The notes under the pieces are model-generated. The model was not told where the DNA came from, did no database searches, and saw only the letters and a program-made list of their open reading frames with translations. DNA of 64,000 bases, from NCBI GenBank assembly GCA_014360195.1, contig JACIXY010000001.1:377619-441618 (forward strand), written 5' to 3'. This document shows, one piece after another, positions 44,831-52,991 of this stretch. A program made the translations under genes and the position numbers. The stretch is from Bacillota bacterium. GTDB taxonomy: Bacteria; Bacillota; SHA-98; UBA4971. Positions within the stretch are counted from its first letter, which is position 1; every line of letters begins with the position of its first letter.

Positions 44831-45455
44831 TGCCAGGGCAGGTGGTGCAGTATTCTAGTCAGCACCACCATCTTTGAAGACGGGCCTAAAAATCCGTCAA
44901 GGGCACATCGATGAAGTCCCTGGTGCTGGCCGCCGACGCCCAGTCGGGGGCTGGTGCTGGGGGTTAAGGGGAGAGGGCGATCTGCAACGGCATGCGGGCG
45001 TGGACCCTCTCCTCGCGGAGACCCGACCCCGTGGCGAGACGGCACCGACCGGCTGCCACGGCCGGGGGGTAAACCTGCACCTAGGTACGGGCAGGTGCAA
45101 GACACACCGTGCTTGGTGCAGCGTAGCCTGCCTTGAGTGGTGGGAGCGGGATTGCGGGTATCAGGGCGCAAGTCTCCTGGCCGGGAGATGGGCCCGTTGC
45201 CGCATGAAACTCCGACTGCAAAAGAGGCTAGAAGATGGTGGGCGCTGCCGAGGAAAACTCCTAGACTGTCCGAACACGTGGGGCATTCCGGGGATTGCAG
45301 TGTGTGCTAAGTGGTAATCCGGCCGCCCGCAGGGGCAACCGCGGGAGGCGGTCGTAAACGGGAAACCGCCCGAGCGGCAACGCGAGGGAGCACCGCAGGG
45401 AAAACCAGCCGGACCTCAAGCCACAATATTTACCCGGGACGCTACCACCTGCCTG
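44831..45455 (+). ncRNA. ole: OLE RNA (ornate, large, extremophilic)
   Basis: About 625 nt without a believable reading frame, rich in pairable segments: CCAGGG/CCCTGG (44833, 44918), GGTGGTGC/GCACCACC (44841, 44862), GACGG/CCGTC (44879, 44894), TGCACCT/AGGTGCA near 45077. OLE RNAs are about 600 nt, form a membrane ribonucleoprotein with OapA, and aid cold, alcohol and Mg stress tolerance and growth in Bacillus/Halalkalibacterium. The call rests on position between ispA and dxs, length, its own strong promoter and the OapA-like gene directly after it. I did not align it to the covariance model. Ends are approximate; the 3' end could reach the oapA start. Confidence 0.8.
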
Positions 45456-45480
45456 GGACGTTTTCGAGGTGATACTGTTC

Positions 45481-46134
45481 TTGGACCAACGTCTCGCAAG
45501 AGCTGTGTCCGTTGGTTTCACAACGTTCTTCCTCGCAATACTGGTGAACTTTGTGTCCAAGATACTCCTGGGTCGCGTCGGGCTGGTTCTTGGACTTTTT
45601 GTTCTGTTAGGCATAGTTTTCATCGGAGTCGTATTTGACGTCATCGGTACGGCCTCGACCGCCGCGAAAAAACAGCCGCTCCACGCGATGGCCGCAAAGA
45701 AGGTCTACGGTGCCCACCAGGCGCTGCGGATCGTACGGTCCGCCGACCGCGTGGCGAACTTCTGCAACGATGTGGTGGGCGACATGGCCGGCACCGTGAG
45801 CGGAGCGGTCGGGGCGAGCATAGTCATACGGCTAATGGCGGCCATGCCTCCCCGCGTCAGCGAGACCCTGCTGAGCACGGTCGTCATCGGGATCATCGCC
45901 GGCCTCACCGTCGGAGGCAAGGCATGGAGCAAGAACATGGCTGTGAACGACGCCGAGAAGATCGTGCTCGCCGCAGGCAAGGTCATAGCCGGGATCGAGT
46001 CCATCACAGGGCTCACGTTCCTTCGCCATAGGAGGGTGAATCACCGCAGGCGCAGCCGGCCGCCGGCTGAGAGCAGGGAGCGACAAGACCGCAACCGGAA
46101 ATGGAGAGATAATGAGAGTGGCAAGACTCCTTGA
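45481..46134 (+). CDS. oapA: OLE-associated membrane protein OapA
   Basis: About 217 residues. Several hydrophobic segments (about 10-28, 33-52, then weaker ones near 98-125 and 135-155) and a basic C-terminus (RHRRVNHRRRSRPP). A DxxxD motif is seen as D97-VVG-D101, close in position to the Asp pair known to be important in OapA of Halalkalibacterium halodurans. It follows the RNA directly and precedes dxs, the known oapA position. TTG 45481 has GAGGTGAT at 7 nt; GTG 45469 lies inside that site. It overlaps dxs by 23 bp. Confidence 0.8.
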   Translation: MDQRLARAVSVGFTTFFLAILVNFVSKILLGRVGLVLGLFVLLGIVFIGVVFDVIGTASTAAKKQPLHAMAAKKVYGAHQALRIVRSADRVANFCNDVVGDMAGTVSGAVGASIVIRLMAAMPPRVSETLLSTVVIGIIAGLTVGGKAWSKNMAVNDAEKIVLAAGKVIAGIESITGLTFLRHRRVNHRRRSRPPAESRERQDRNRKWRDNESGKTP

Positions 46135-48112
46135 CTCCCTGGATCTGCCGCAAGACTTGAAGCGGCTTTCACCGCAGGACCTCGACCAGCTTGCGTCGGA
46201 GATCCGCGAAGAGATCATCCAGACGGTGGCGAAGACCGGGGGGCACCTCGCGCCCAGCCTTGGGGCCGTGGATCTAGCCATCGCTCTGCACGCTGTGCTG
46301 GACAGCCCCAGGGACAAGATCATCTGGGACGTCGGCCATCAGGCGTACGCACACAAGATCCTCACCGGACGCCATGCGGTGTTTGGCAGCCTCAGGCAAT
46401 TCGGAGGCATCAGTGGGTTCCCCAGGCGCGACGAGAGCCCCCATGATGCCTTTAACACCGGCCACTCGAGCACCTCCATCTCGGCGGCGCTCGGCATGGC
46501 GAAAGCCCGGGACCTCAAGGGCGAGGATTTCACGGTCGTCGCGGTCATCGGCGACGGCTCGCTCACAGGAGGCATGGCTTTCGAAGCCCTGAACCATGCG
46601 GGCCATCTGAAGACCGACCTCATCGTGGTGCTGAATGACAACGAGATGTCCATATCCCCCAATGTAGGAGCGCTCGCGTCCTACCTCGCCAGACTGCGAA
46701 CAGAGCCGCGCCTTTTGAAGCTGCGGCAGGACATCGAGCGCATGCTCGAAGGCATCCCGCGTATCGGCAAGGAGCTTGCCGAAAGCGTGAGGAGGCTCAA
46801 GGGAAGCGTCAAGTACCTTGTTGTGCCGGGCATGCTCTTCGAGAACCTGGGGTTTACTTACCTCGGGCCGCTCGACGGCCACGACATTCCGTCCATCATG
46901 CGGACGGTCGAGGATGCGCGGGCTAAAGGCGGCCCTGTGCTCATCCACGTCGTTACGAAGAAGGGGCGCGGCTACGCGCCGGCGGAGGCCGACCCGCGCA
47001 AGTTCCACGGTGTGGGCGGGTTCGACGTGGCTTCCGGAGAACTTTCACGTTCACCAGGACCGCCTACCTACACTCAGGTGTTCGGCGAGACCGTCGCCAG
47101 GCTTGCGGCGGGCGACCCGCGAATCGTGGCGATAACAGCCGCGATGCCTGACGGCACGGGGCTGGATATCTTCGGGCGGCTCCATCCCGAGCGCTTCTTC
47201 GACGTGGGCATAGCCGAGCAGCATGCCGTGACCCTGGCGGCCGGGTTTGCGAGCCAGGGGCTCATCCCGGTCGCGGCCATCTACTCCACGTTCCTTCAGA
47301 GAGCGTACGATCAGATCGTTCACGACGTGGCCCTCCAGGGGCTTCACGTGGTTTTCGCCGTGGACAGGGCAGGGCTTGTGGGGGAGGACGGTCCCACCCA
47401 CCACGGGGCGTTCGACCTCGCCTACCTGCGTAGCGTTCCGGGCATGACGGTGATGTCGCCGGCCGACGAGGAGGAGCTTGTGGCCATGCTTTCCGCTGCG
47501 CTTGCCATGGACGGGCCTGTCGCGGTGCGATACCCGAGGTCCCAGGGATGGGGACAGGCCGCCCTGCGGCCGGCCAGCCCGATCGAGCACGGCAGGGGCG
47601 TCCTCGTCCGGGACGGAGACGACGTGGCGATCGTGGCCATCGGCAGCATGGTCCACCCATCCCTTCAGGCAGCGGTGCTTCTCGAGCGGAAGGGAATACG
47701 CGCTGCTGTGGTCAACGCGAGGTTCGCAAAACCTCTGGACGAAGACCTTCTATTCGAGGTGGCCGGGCGCTGCGGCCGGGTGGTCGTGGTGGAGGAAGGA
47801 ACCCCGGTGGGCGGCTTCGGTAGCGCCGTGGCTGAAACGCTCGCACGGCGCGGCCGCGGCGGACATGCCATCGCCCTCCGCCATCTTGCGCTCCCCGACG
47901 CCTTCGTCCAGCACGGATCTCGCGAGGCGCTCCTCGCCGCATGCGGCCTCACGCCGAGCCACATTGCCAGGGCCGCGGTGGACCTCTGCGAGGCTGCTGG
48001 CACGGATGCGACGCGGAAGCGGCGAAGTTCTCCTCCCAGAGAGCGCAATGAGCTGGCGGCGGGCGCGGAGGTGACCGGGTGGCAGGCTCAGACGATGCTA
48101 TTGAGAGAGTAG
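46112..48112 (+). CDS. dxs: 1-deoxy-D-xylulose-5-phosphate synthase
   Basis: Thiamine-diphosphate enzyme making DXP from pyruvate and glyceraldehyde 3-phosphate, first step of the MEP isoprenoid route. 666 residues, slightly long through a C-terminal tail of about 40. Motifs: GHQAYAHKILTGR near residue 74, GDGSLTGGMAFEALNHAG with the ThDP site near 150, and the transketolase part FDVGIAEQHAV and DRAGLVGEDGPTHHG. Fits with ispA upstream, so isoprenoid genes flank the OLE RNA. Confidence 0.95.
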   Translation: MRVARLLDSLDLPQDLKRLSPQDLDQLASEIREEIIQTVAKTGGHLAPSLGAVDLAIALHAVLDSPRDKIIWDVGHQAYAHKILTGRHAVFGSLRQFGGISGFPRRDESPHDAFNTGHSSTSISAALGMAKARDLKGEDFTVVAVIGDGSLTGGMAFEALNHAGHLKTDLIVVLNDNEMSISPNVGALASYLARLRTEPRLLKLRQDIERMLEGIPRIGKELAESVRRLKGSVKYLVVPGMLFENLGFTYLGPLDGHDIPSIMRTVEDARAKGGPVLIHVVTKKGRGYAPAEADPRKFHGVGGFDVASGELSRSPGPPTYTQVFGETVARLAAGDPRIVAITAAMPDGTGLDIFGRLHPERFFDVGIAEQHAVTLAAGFASQGLIPVAAIYSTFLQRAYDQIVHDVALQGLHVVFAVDRAGLVGEDGPTHHGAFDLAYLRSVPGMTVMSPADEEELVAMLSAALAMDGPVAVRYPRSQGWGQAALRPASPIEHGRGVLVRDGDDVAIVAIGSMVHPSLQAAVLLERKGIRAAVVNARFAKPLDEDLLFEVAGRCGRVVVVEEGTPVGGFGSAVAETLARRGRGGHAIALRHLALPDAFVQHGSREALLAACGLTPSHIARAAVDLCEAAGTDATRKRRSSPPRERNELAAGAEVTGWQAQTMLLRE

Positions 48113-48966
48113 GCGGCGGAAGGGCTGGCGAAGGCTCTGCGAGGCAGCGCGTCGAGGCACGTAGCCGCCTGGACGTGCTGCTCGTGGATCGCGGGATGTT
48201 CGAGACCAGGGAAAAAGCCCGGCGGGCAATCATGGCGGGAGAGGTCCTGGTGGACGGGGTGCGACAGGACAAGCCCGGCATCAGGGTACCTCTCTCGGCA
48301 AGGATCGAGCTCAAGCCAGCAAGAGAGCCCTATGTCAGCAGAGGTGGCGAGAAGCTGGAGAAAGCCCTCCACGAGTTCGGCGTTGATGTGGCGGGCAAGG
48401 TCGCCATCGACGTGGGCGCGTCCACAGGCGGCTTCACCGATTGCCTGCTTCGCCACGGAGCCAGGCGGGTCTACGCTATCGATGTGGGTTACGGCCAACT
48501 CGCGTGGGAGCTTCGGAATGACCCCAGAGTGGTGGTGCTCGAGCGCACCAACGTGAGGTACCTCGAGTCTGACGCCGTGCCTGAGAAAGCCGACATCTGT
48601 ACCATAGACGTTTCGTTCATATCCATAACGAAATTCCTCGAGCACCTTTTGACCTTCCTCTCTCCCGGCGCGGCCGTTGTAACGCTCGTGAAACCCCAGT
48701 TCGAGGCAGGAAGGGAAAAGGTGGGGAAGGGCGGGGTCGTACGAGACCCGGAGGTGCACGTGGAGACGCTCCTGCGGGTGATAGAGTTCATGACAACGTG
48801 CGATCTTGAGATCCGCGGCGTCACCCACTCCCCGATAAAGGGGCCTGCAGGAAACATCGAGTTTTTGGTGTATGCAGTAAAGGGATGGCAGGGCGATTCT
48901 GCTGTCGATGCACTTGACCGCAGGGTACGCGAGGTGGTGCGCGCAGCCCACCGTGATCTCGACTAA
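48079..48966 (+). CDS. tlyA: TlyA family rRNA (2'-O) methyltransferase
   Basis: 295 residues. An N-terminal S4 RNA-binding domain (RLDVLLVDRGMFETREKARRAI, about 30-90) joined to an FtsJ-type methyltransferase with the SAM loop DVGASTGGFTDCLL near residue 115, IDVSFISI near 176 and VKPQFEAGREKVGKGGVV near 210. TlyA methylates cytidines in 16S/23S rRNA; also annotated as hemolysin or YqxC. GTG start with GCGGAGGTGACC upstream, overlapping dxs by 34 bp. Confidence 0.93.
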   Translation: MAGSDDAIERVGGGRAGEGSARQRVEARSRLDVLLVDRGMFETREKARRAIMAGEVLVDGVRQDKPGIRVPLSARIELKPAREPYVSRGGEKLEKALHEFGVDVAGKVAIDVGASTGGFTDCLLRHGARRVYAIDVGYGQLAWELRNDPRVVVLERTNVRYLESDAVPEKADICTIDVSFISITKFLEHLLTFLSPGAAVVTLVKPQFEAGREKVGKGGVVRDPEVHVETLLRVIEFMTTCDLEIRGVTHSPIKGPAGNIEFLVYAVKGWQGDSAVDALDRRVREVVRAAHRDLD

Positions 48967-49070
48967 GGCAACTCCTGGAAAGCTCCGAACGATCTCCGAA
49001 CGTGGAACGTGCACCCCGGCGGTTGGGCGTGTTGTGCGCGAGTCGTCATATGGGCAGGAGATTGCGGAAG

Positions 49071-49928
49071 ATGAGGATCGGCCTGATAACCCACCTTGGA
49101 AAGCACGCCGCGGTGGACGCGGCGAAAGAGCTCTTGAGATTCCTGCCGGCACGCGGGGTGCAGGTCCTGCTGGACCCCGACTCCGCCCGCGAGTTCGGCC
49201 TTGCTGATCTGTCGTTCGGCGAGGACGCCATCGGCAAGAAGCTCGACCTGGCCGTGGTCCTGGGCGGGGACGGCGCCCTCCTCAATGCGGCTCGCCGCCT
49301 CGCCGGCAGCGAGGTTCCCATCCTCGGTGTGAACGTCGGCCACCTGGGGTTTCTCACTGAAGTTGAGCTCCCAGACCTGTACGACGCGCTCGACAGGGTC
49401 CTCAGCGGCCGCTACACCGTGGAGGAAAGGATGATGCTGCGTGCGCAGGTGACCCGCGTCTCTAAAGGAGCCGTGGGAGATTTCATCGGGCTAAACGACG
49501 TGGTTGTCACGAAGGGCGCATTCGCCAGGATGATAAGGCTCAAGACGTACATCGGACCGAACTTCATCGGCACGTATCCTGCAGACGGAGCGATAGTCGC
49601 GAGCCCCACAGGCTCCACCGGCTATTCGCTCTCTGCGGGGGGCCCCATCGTGGACCCGGTGATCGACACCCTGATACTGACGTTCATCTGTCCGCACACT
49701 CTGGCGGCGAGATCCTTCGTTGCCTCCCGGAAAGACACGGTGAGGATAATCGTATCCGCTCCCAACGAGGAAGTCATGCTGACCGTCGACGGCCAGGTGG
49801 GCTTTCGGCTGGAAAACCGCGACGAGGTCCTTGTGGAAGCCGCCACGACCAAGACCCGGCTTGTGAAGCTCGGGCGTCGCAGCTTCTACGAGGTCCTCAG
49901 GACACGTCTTGCGGAAGGGAACGTGTAG
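49071..49928 (+). CDS. nadK: NAD kinase
   Basis: Makes NADP from NAD. 285 residues. The GGDG motif is in VVLGGDGALLNAARR, followed by LGVNVGHLGFLTE and SPTGSTGYSLSAGGPI. The usual LNE after the central part reads LND here. ATG 49071 (RIGLITHLGKH) is chosen as homologues begin here; ATG 49050 and 49002 would add basic residues. Sits between tlyA and argR, as in many Clostridia. Confidence 0.93.
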   Translation: MRIGLITHLGKHAAVDAAKELLRFLPARGVQVLLDPDSAREFGLADLSFGEDAIGKKLDLAVVLGGDGALLNAARRLAGSEVPILGVNVGHLGFLTEVELPDLYDALDRVLSGRYTVEERMMLRAQVTRVSKGAVGDFIGLNDVVVTKGAFARMIRLKTYIGPNFIGTYPADGAIVASPTGSTGYSLSAGGPIVDPVIDTLILTFICPHTLAARSFVASRKDTVRIIVSAPNEEVMLTVDGQVGFRLENRDEVLVEAATTKTRLVKLGRRSFYEVLRTRLAEGNV

Positions 49929-49941
49929 GAAGGTGAAATCG

Positions 49942-50418
49942 TTGAAAGCCAAGCGCCATGCCAGGGTGCTCAAGATCATCAGGGACAAAGTAGTGGAGAC
50001 GCAGGAGGATCTCGCCCGCGAGCTGCGCAAGGAGGGCTTCAAGGTCACGCAGGCCACCGTGTCGCGCGACATAAAGGAACTTCGCATAACGAAGCTCCCG
50101 ATGAGCGACGGTCGGTATCGCTACGGCCTTCCCCACGAGCGCTCGCAGGAAGAGGCTCACCGGCGCCTCGCGAGGCTCTTTGCGGACTCCGTCGTCGCAG
50201 TTGACTTCAGTGAAAACCTCGTCGTCGTGAAGACCCTGACCGGCAACGCCCACGCGGTGGCCGCAGCTATCGACGAGGCCGATTTCAAGGAGATCGTGGG
50301 CACCATCGCTGGTGACGACACCATTCTCGCGGTGGTGCGGCCGAAGTCCGCCGTGCCTGAGGTGCTCGAGAGGTTCAACAAGCTGCGAAAGCCTTCGCCG
50401 GAGGAACGCGATGTCTGA
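49942..50418 (+). CDS. argR: Arginine repressor ArgR/AhrC
   Basis: Hexameric arginine-dependent regulator of arginine metabolism. 158 residues. Winged helix with KVTQATVSRDIKELRI near residue 38 and a C-terminal arginine-binding domain with VVVKTLTGNAHAVAAAIDEAD and GTIAGDDTILAV. TTG 49942 after AGGAAGGTG; GTG 49933 would add three residues. Its TGA stop lies within the left end of a palindromic element. Confidence 0.93.
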   Translation: MKAKRHARVLKIIRDKVVETQEDLARELRKEGFKVTQATVSRDIKELRITKLPMSDGRYRYGLPHERSQEEAHRRLARLFADSVVAVDFSENLVVVKTLTGNAHAVAAAIDEADFKEIVGTIAGDDTILAVVRPKSAVPEVLERFNKLRKPSPEERDV

Positions 50419-50614
50419 GTGGGAGTGCAGAAATGCTCGAGGTTTCGGGGAGGGGTTGCCGGTGATTGCACGAGGGGTGTCAAGAATGCGGCCGGTGGCC
50501 CGACCGGCCGGATTCTTGGCGAAGCGCGCCCCGCCTGGGGCGCCGTCCCCGAGTGCAACACCGGCAACCCCCAGATGTTGGCAAAGCGGGAGGAACCAAC
50601 GAACCCTCACTTAG
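50415..50614 (+). repeat. Palindromic MITE-like element, copy 5 (200 bp, nested hairpins)
   Basis: Outer ends CTGAGTGGGAGT and ACCCTCACTTAG are imperfect terminal inverses. The core arms GGGGTTGCCGGTG (50452-50464) and CACCGGCAACCCC (50559-50571) are perfect over 13 bp. The loop holds a further 16-bp near-perfect hairpin (50481-50496 with 50503-50518, one mismatch) and GCGCCCC/GGGGCGC. It starts in the argR stop codon and ends 18 bp before recN. Confidence 0.88.
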
Positions 50615-50631
50615 GCCGGTGGTGAGCTAGC

Positions 50632-52404
50632 GTGCTTCTTGAGCTTCAAATCAGGGACTTCGCCCTTGTGGAAGAGGTCGAGCTCAAGTTCGAGGAAGGG
50701 TTCAATGTCCTCTCGGGGGAGACCGGCGCAGGCAAGTCCATCATCATCGGTGCCGTGACGCTCCTCCTGGGCGGGCGGGCCTCCTCGGAGCACATCCGCA
50801 CAGGCGCGGACGAGGCTGTCATACACGGGGTATTCGCCGTCCCAGAGGGTTCGGCAGCCCGCCGGGCCATCGAAGGCCTCGGCATCGACATCGGCGACGA
50901 CGACCTCGTGGTCATCTCCCGCACCATCTCGAGGTCTGGAAGGAACCAGTGCAGGGTGAACGGGCGCCCGGTGACGCAAGGGATGCTGTCCGGCATCGGA
51001 GAGCACCTCGTGGACATCCACGGCCAGCACGAACACCAGTCGCTGCTTCGGGTGGGGCGCCACATAGAGTTCCTCGACGAGTTCGCAGGCGCGGAGGCGC
51101 TCAAGCTCCGCGAGCAAGTGAGGTCGCACCATGACCGCCTGCTCGAGCTGGAGGGAAGGCTTGCCGCCCTCCGGTCGGGCGAAAGGGAGAGAGCGCAGCG
51201 CCTGGATCTTCTCGAGTTCCAGGCCCGCGAGATCGACGCCGCACGGCTTTCGCCGGGGGAGGATATCCGGCTCGCAAGAGACCGGGCGGTGCTCGCGGCT
51301 GCAGACCAGCTTTACGCCCACGCCAGCGCGGCGTATACCGCGCTGCGCGGAAGCGAGGCCGGCATGACGGGCGCATCTGACGCCATAGCCGCGGCCATCT
51401 CGGAGATCGAAGCCATTCTGAAGGTAGACGACTCGGTAAAGGGTGCAGCAGAGCTGCTTCAAAGCGCGCTCGCAGCGTGCGAGGAAGCGGCCAGGGCAAT
51501 CCGGGTGTACAGGGACGGCATCGAGGTGGACCCGGCGCGACTTGCCCTGATCGAGGAGCGGCTTTCGGCGCTACAGCGCCTGAAGAGGAAATACGGCGAT
51601 ACGGTGGACGAGATCCTTGAGTTCCGCCGCAGAATCGGCGAGGAACTCGAGAAGGCCGCATCCTCGGAGGAGGAAATAGCAAGGATCGAGGACGAGCTTG
51701 CCAGGGTGAGGGCTTCTCTGGGCGCCCTCTCAGCATCCCTCCATGAAGTGCGGGTTCGCGCGGCCCGTGCCCTCGAGGAGCAGGTGGAGGCGGAGCTTGC
51801 AGACCTGAACATGGGCTCGTCCGAGTTCTACGTGAGCTTTTCCGCAAAGGAGGACCCGCAAGGCGTACCTGTGGGAGGCAGGCTTCTCGCCGTCGGCCCG
51901 AACGGCACCGATGCCGTGGAGTTCCTGCTCTCGGCGAACCCGGGCGAGCCTGCAAAGCCTCTCGCCAGGATAGCCAGCGGGGGTGAGATATCCAGGGTCA
52001 TGCTGGCGCTGAAATCGATTCTCGCCTCGGTGGACGAGGTGGGCACGCTCATATTCGACGAAATCGACACCGGGATCGGCGGGCGCACCGCAACCGCAGT
52101 CGGTGAGAAACTCGCGGCCACGAGCCGCATGCGTCAGGTGGTGTGCGTGACGCACCTCGCGCAGATCGCAAGCATGGCCGATGTCCATTACGGCATCAGC
52201 AAGGTGGAGAAAGACGGCCGCACACGGACGGTCGTGGAGAGGCTCGAGGGCGAGGCGCGCATAGCGGAGATCGCGAGGATGCTCGGTGGTGCCGAGCTTA
52301 CGCCCACCACCTTCAAGCACGCCAGGGAAATGCTCCAGGCCGCATCACACCTTAAGGACGACGCCGCGGGTCGCTGCGTGGATCGCCGGGCTTTTGCCAC
52401 CTGA
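50632..52404 (+). CDS. recN: DNA repair protein RecN
   Basis: SMC-like ATPase acting at double-strand breaks. 590 residues. Walker A GETGAGKSIIIGAV near residue 29, Q-loop region with VDIHGQHEHQSLL near 123, long central coiled coil (about 155-380), ABC signature RIASGGEISRVMLALK near 445 and Walker B LIFDEIDTGIGG near 475. GTG start. Usual neighbour of argR. Confidence 0.95.
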   Translation: MLLELQIRDFALVEEVELKFEEGFNVLSGETGAGKSIIIGAVTLLLGGRASSEHIRTGADEAVIHGVFAVPEGSAARRAIEGLGIDIGDDDLVVISRTISRSGRNQCRVNGRPVTQGMLSGIGEHLVDIHGQHEHQSLLRVGRHIEFLDEFAGAEALKLREQVRSHHDRLLELEGRLAALRSGERERAQRLDLLEFQAREIDAARLSPGEDIRLARDRAVLAAADQLYAHASAAYTALRGSEAGMTGASDAIAAAISEIEAILKVDDSVKGAAELLQSALAACEEAARAIRVYRDGIEVDPARLALIEERLSALQRLKRKYGDTVDEILEFRRRIGEELEKAASSEEEIARIEDELARVRASLGALSASLHEVRVRAARALEEQVEAELADLNMGSSEFYVSFSAKEDPQGVPVGGRLLAVGPNGTDAVEFLLSANPGEPAKPLARIASGGEISRVMLALKSILASVDEVGTLIFDEIDTGIGGRTATAVGEKLAATSRMRQVVCVTHLAQIASMADVHYGISKVEKDGRTRTVVERLEGEARIAEIARMLGGAELTPTTFKHAREMLQAASHLKDDAAGRCVDRRAFAT

Positions 52405-52444
52405 CCCGATTGCGTCAGTCCTCACAAGGGGACCCGGTGTACGT

Positions 52445-52466
52445 CTAAGTCAGAACCCTCACTTAG
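52445..52466 (+). repeat. Minimal palindromic element, copy 6 (ends only)
   Basis: CTAAGT (52445-52450) and ACTTAG (52461-52466) flank CAGAACCCTC. The right half GAACCCTCACTTAG is identical to the right end of the copy at 50415, so it looks like an internally deleted member. Confidence 0.6.
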
Positions 52467-52499
52467 TCAACAAACCCGCAGGGCCTCGGTGCTCGTTAT

Positions 52500-52526
52500 T
52501 TGACGCCATTTGTGCTGCCTTATAGA
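52500..52526 (+). promoter_or_regulatory. Putative promoter of the amino-acid dehydrogenase operon
   Basis: TTGACG (52500-52505) and TATAGA (52521-52526) are separated by 15 bp, shorter than ideal. It lies upstream of a structured leader at 52567. Confidence 0.4.
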
Positions 52527-52566
52527 GGAAATCCCCGGGAAGCAGCGAATAGACTATGTGGTACAT

Positions 52567-52629
52567 CCCGATGAGTCCCCGCTGCGCCAGGCGGCTGCCG
52601 GCAGCGAGCGGCTATTTGCACTCATCGGG
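52567..52629 (+). promoter_or_regulatory. Structured leader hairpin of unknown kind
   Basis: CCCGATGAGT (52567-52576) is the perfect inverse of ACTCATCGGG (52620-52629). Inside, CGCTGC (52580) can pair with GCAGCG (52601). It ends 11 bp before the first gene of the dehydrogenase operon, so it would be in the mRNA leader. It does not match a riboswitch I recognise, and no T-run follows. Confidence 0.5.
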
Positions 52630-52640
52630 CAGGGAGTCTA

Positions 52641-52991
52641 GTGCGGGAGAGGATGGCGGAAGCGGCGATGACAGACGCCAGGATCACGACCCACCCGATA
52701 CTGGAGTTCAAGGAGGGTAAGAAGGTCACATTCACGTTCGACGGTCGGGAGATGGAGGGATACGAGGGAGAGCCGATAGCGGCGGCGCTGCACGCTGCGG
52801 GCGTGCGGGTGCTTAGAGAAAGCCCTAAACTCAACAGGCCCAGGGGCTTTTTCTGTGCCATAGGCAACTGCTCCTCATGCCTCATGACGGTGGACGGTCG
52901 TCCGAATGTGAGAGTCTGTACGGAAAAGCTGCGCGAGGGCATGCGCGTGGAAACTCAACGGGGAAAGGGTGTGCTCCTTGCGAACGACTGA
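52641..52991 (+). CDS. (2Fe-2S)-binding subunit of amino-acid/opine-type dehydrogenase (HcnA/SoxA-N-like)
   Basis: 116 residues of the Fer2_4 type: residues 18-110 match the N-terminal ferredoxin-like part of sarcosine oxidase alpha and HcnA, with EGYEGEPIAAALHAAGVRVLRESPK and the cluster Cys in CAIGNCSSCLMTVDGRPNVRVC-like spacing. It passes electrons within a membrane-free complex. GTG start with GGGCAGGGAG upstream. First of five overlapping genes; substrate unknown. Confidence 0.85.
   Translation: MRERMAEAAMTDARITTHPILEFKEGKKVTFTFDGREMEGYEGEPIAAALHAAGVRVLRESPKLNRPRGFFCAIGNCSSCLMTVDGRPNVRVCTEKLREGMRVETQRGKGVLLAND

Noticed and set aside
44824-45317. ORFs of up to 147 codons on both strands in the OLE region
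   Set aside because: No Shine-Dalgarno, no motif, atypical Arg/Gly/Trp-rich composition, and the region has a promoter and structure of an RNA gene.
44831-45455. RNase P RNA, tmRNA or group II intron as the identity of the structured RNA
   Set aside because: I do not find the RNase P core (GAGGAAAGUCCGGGC-type), a tmRNA tRNA-like end, or a domain V plus reverse transcriptase. Synteny with ispA, oapA and dxs fits OLE RNA instead.
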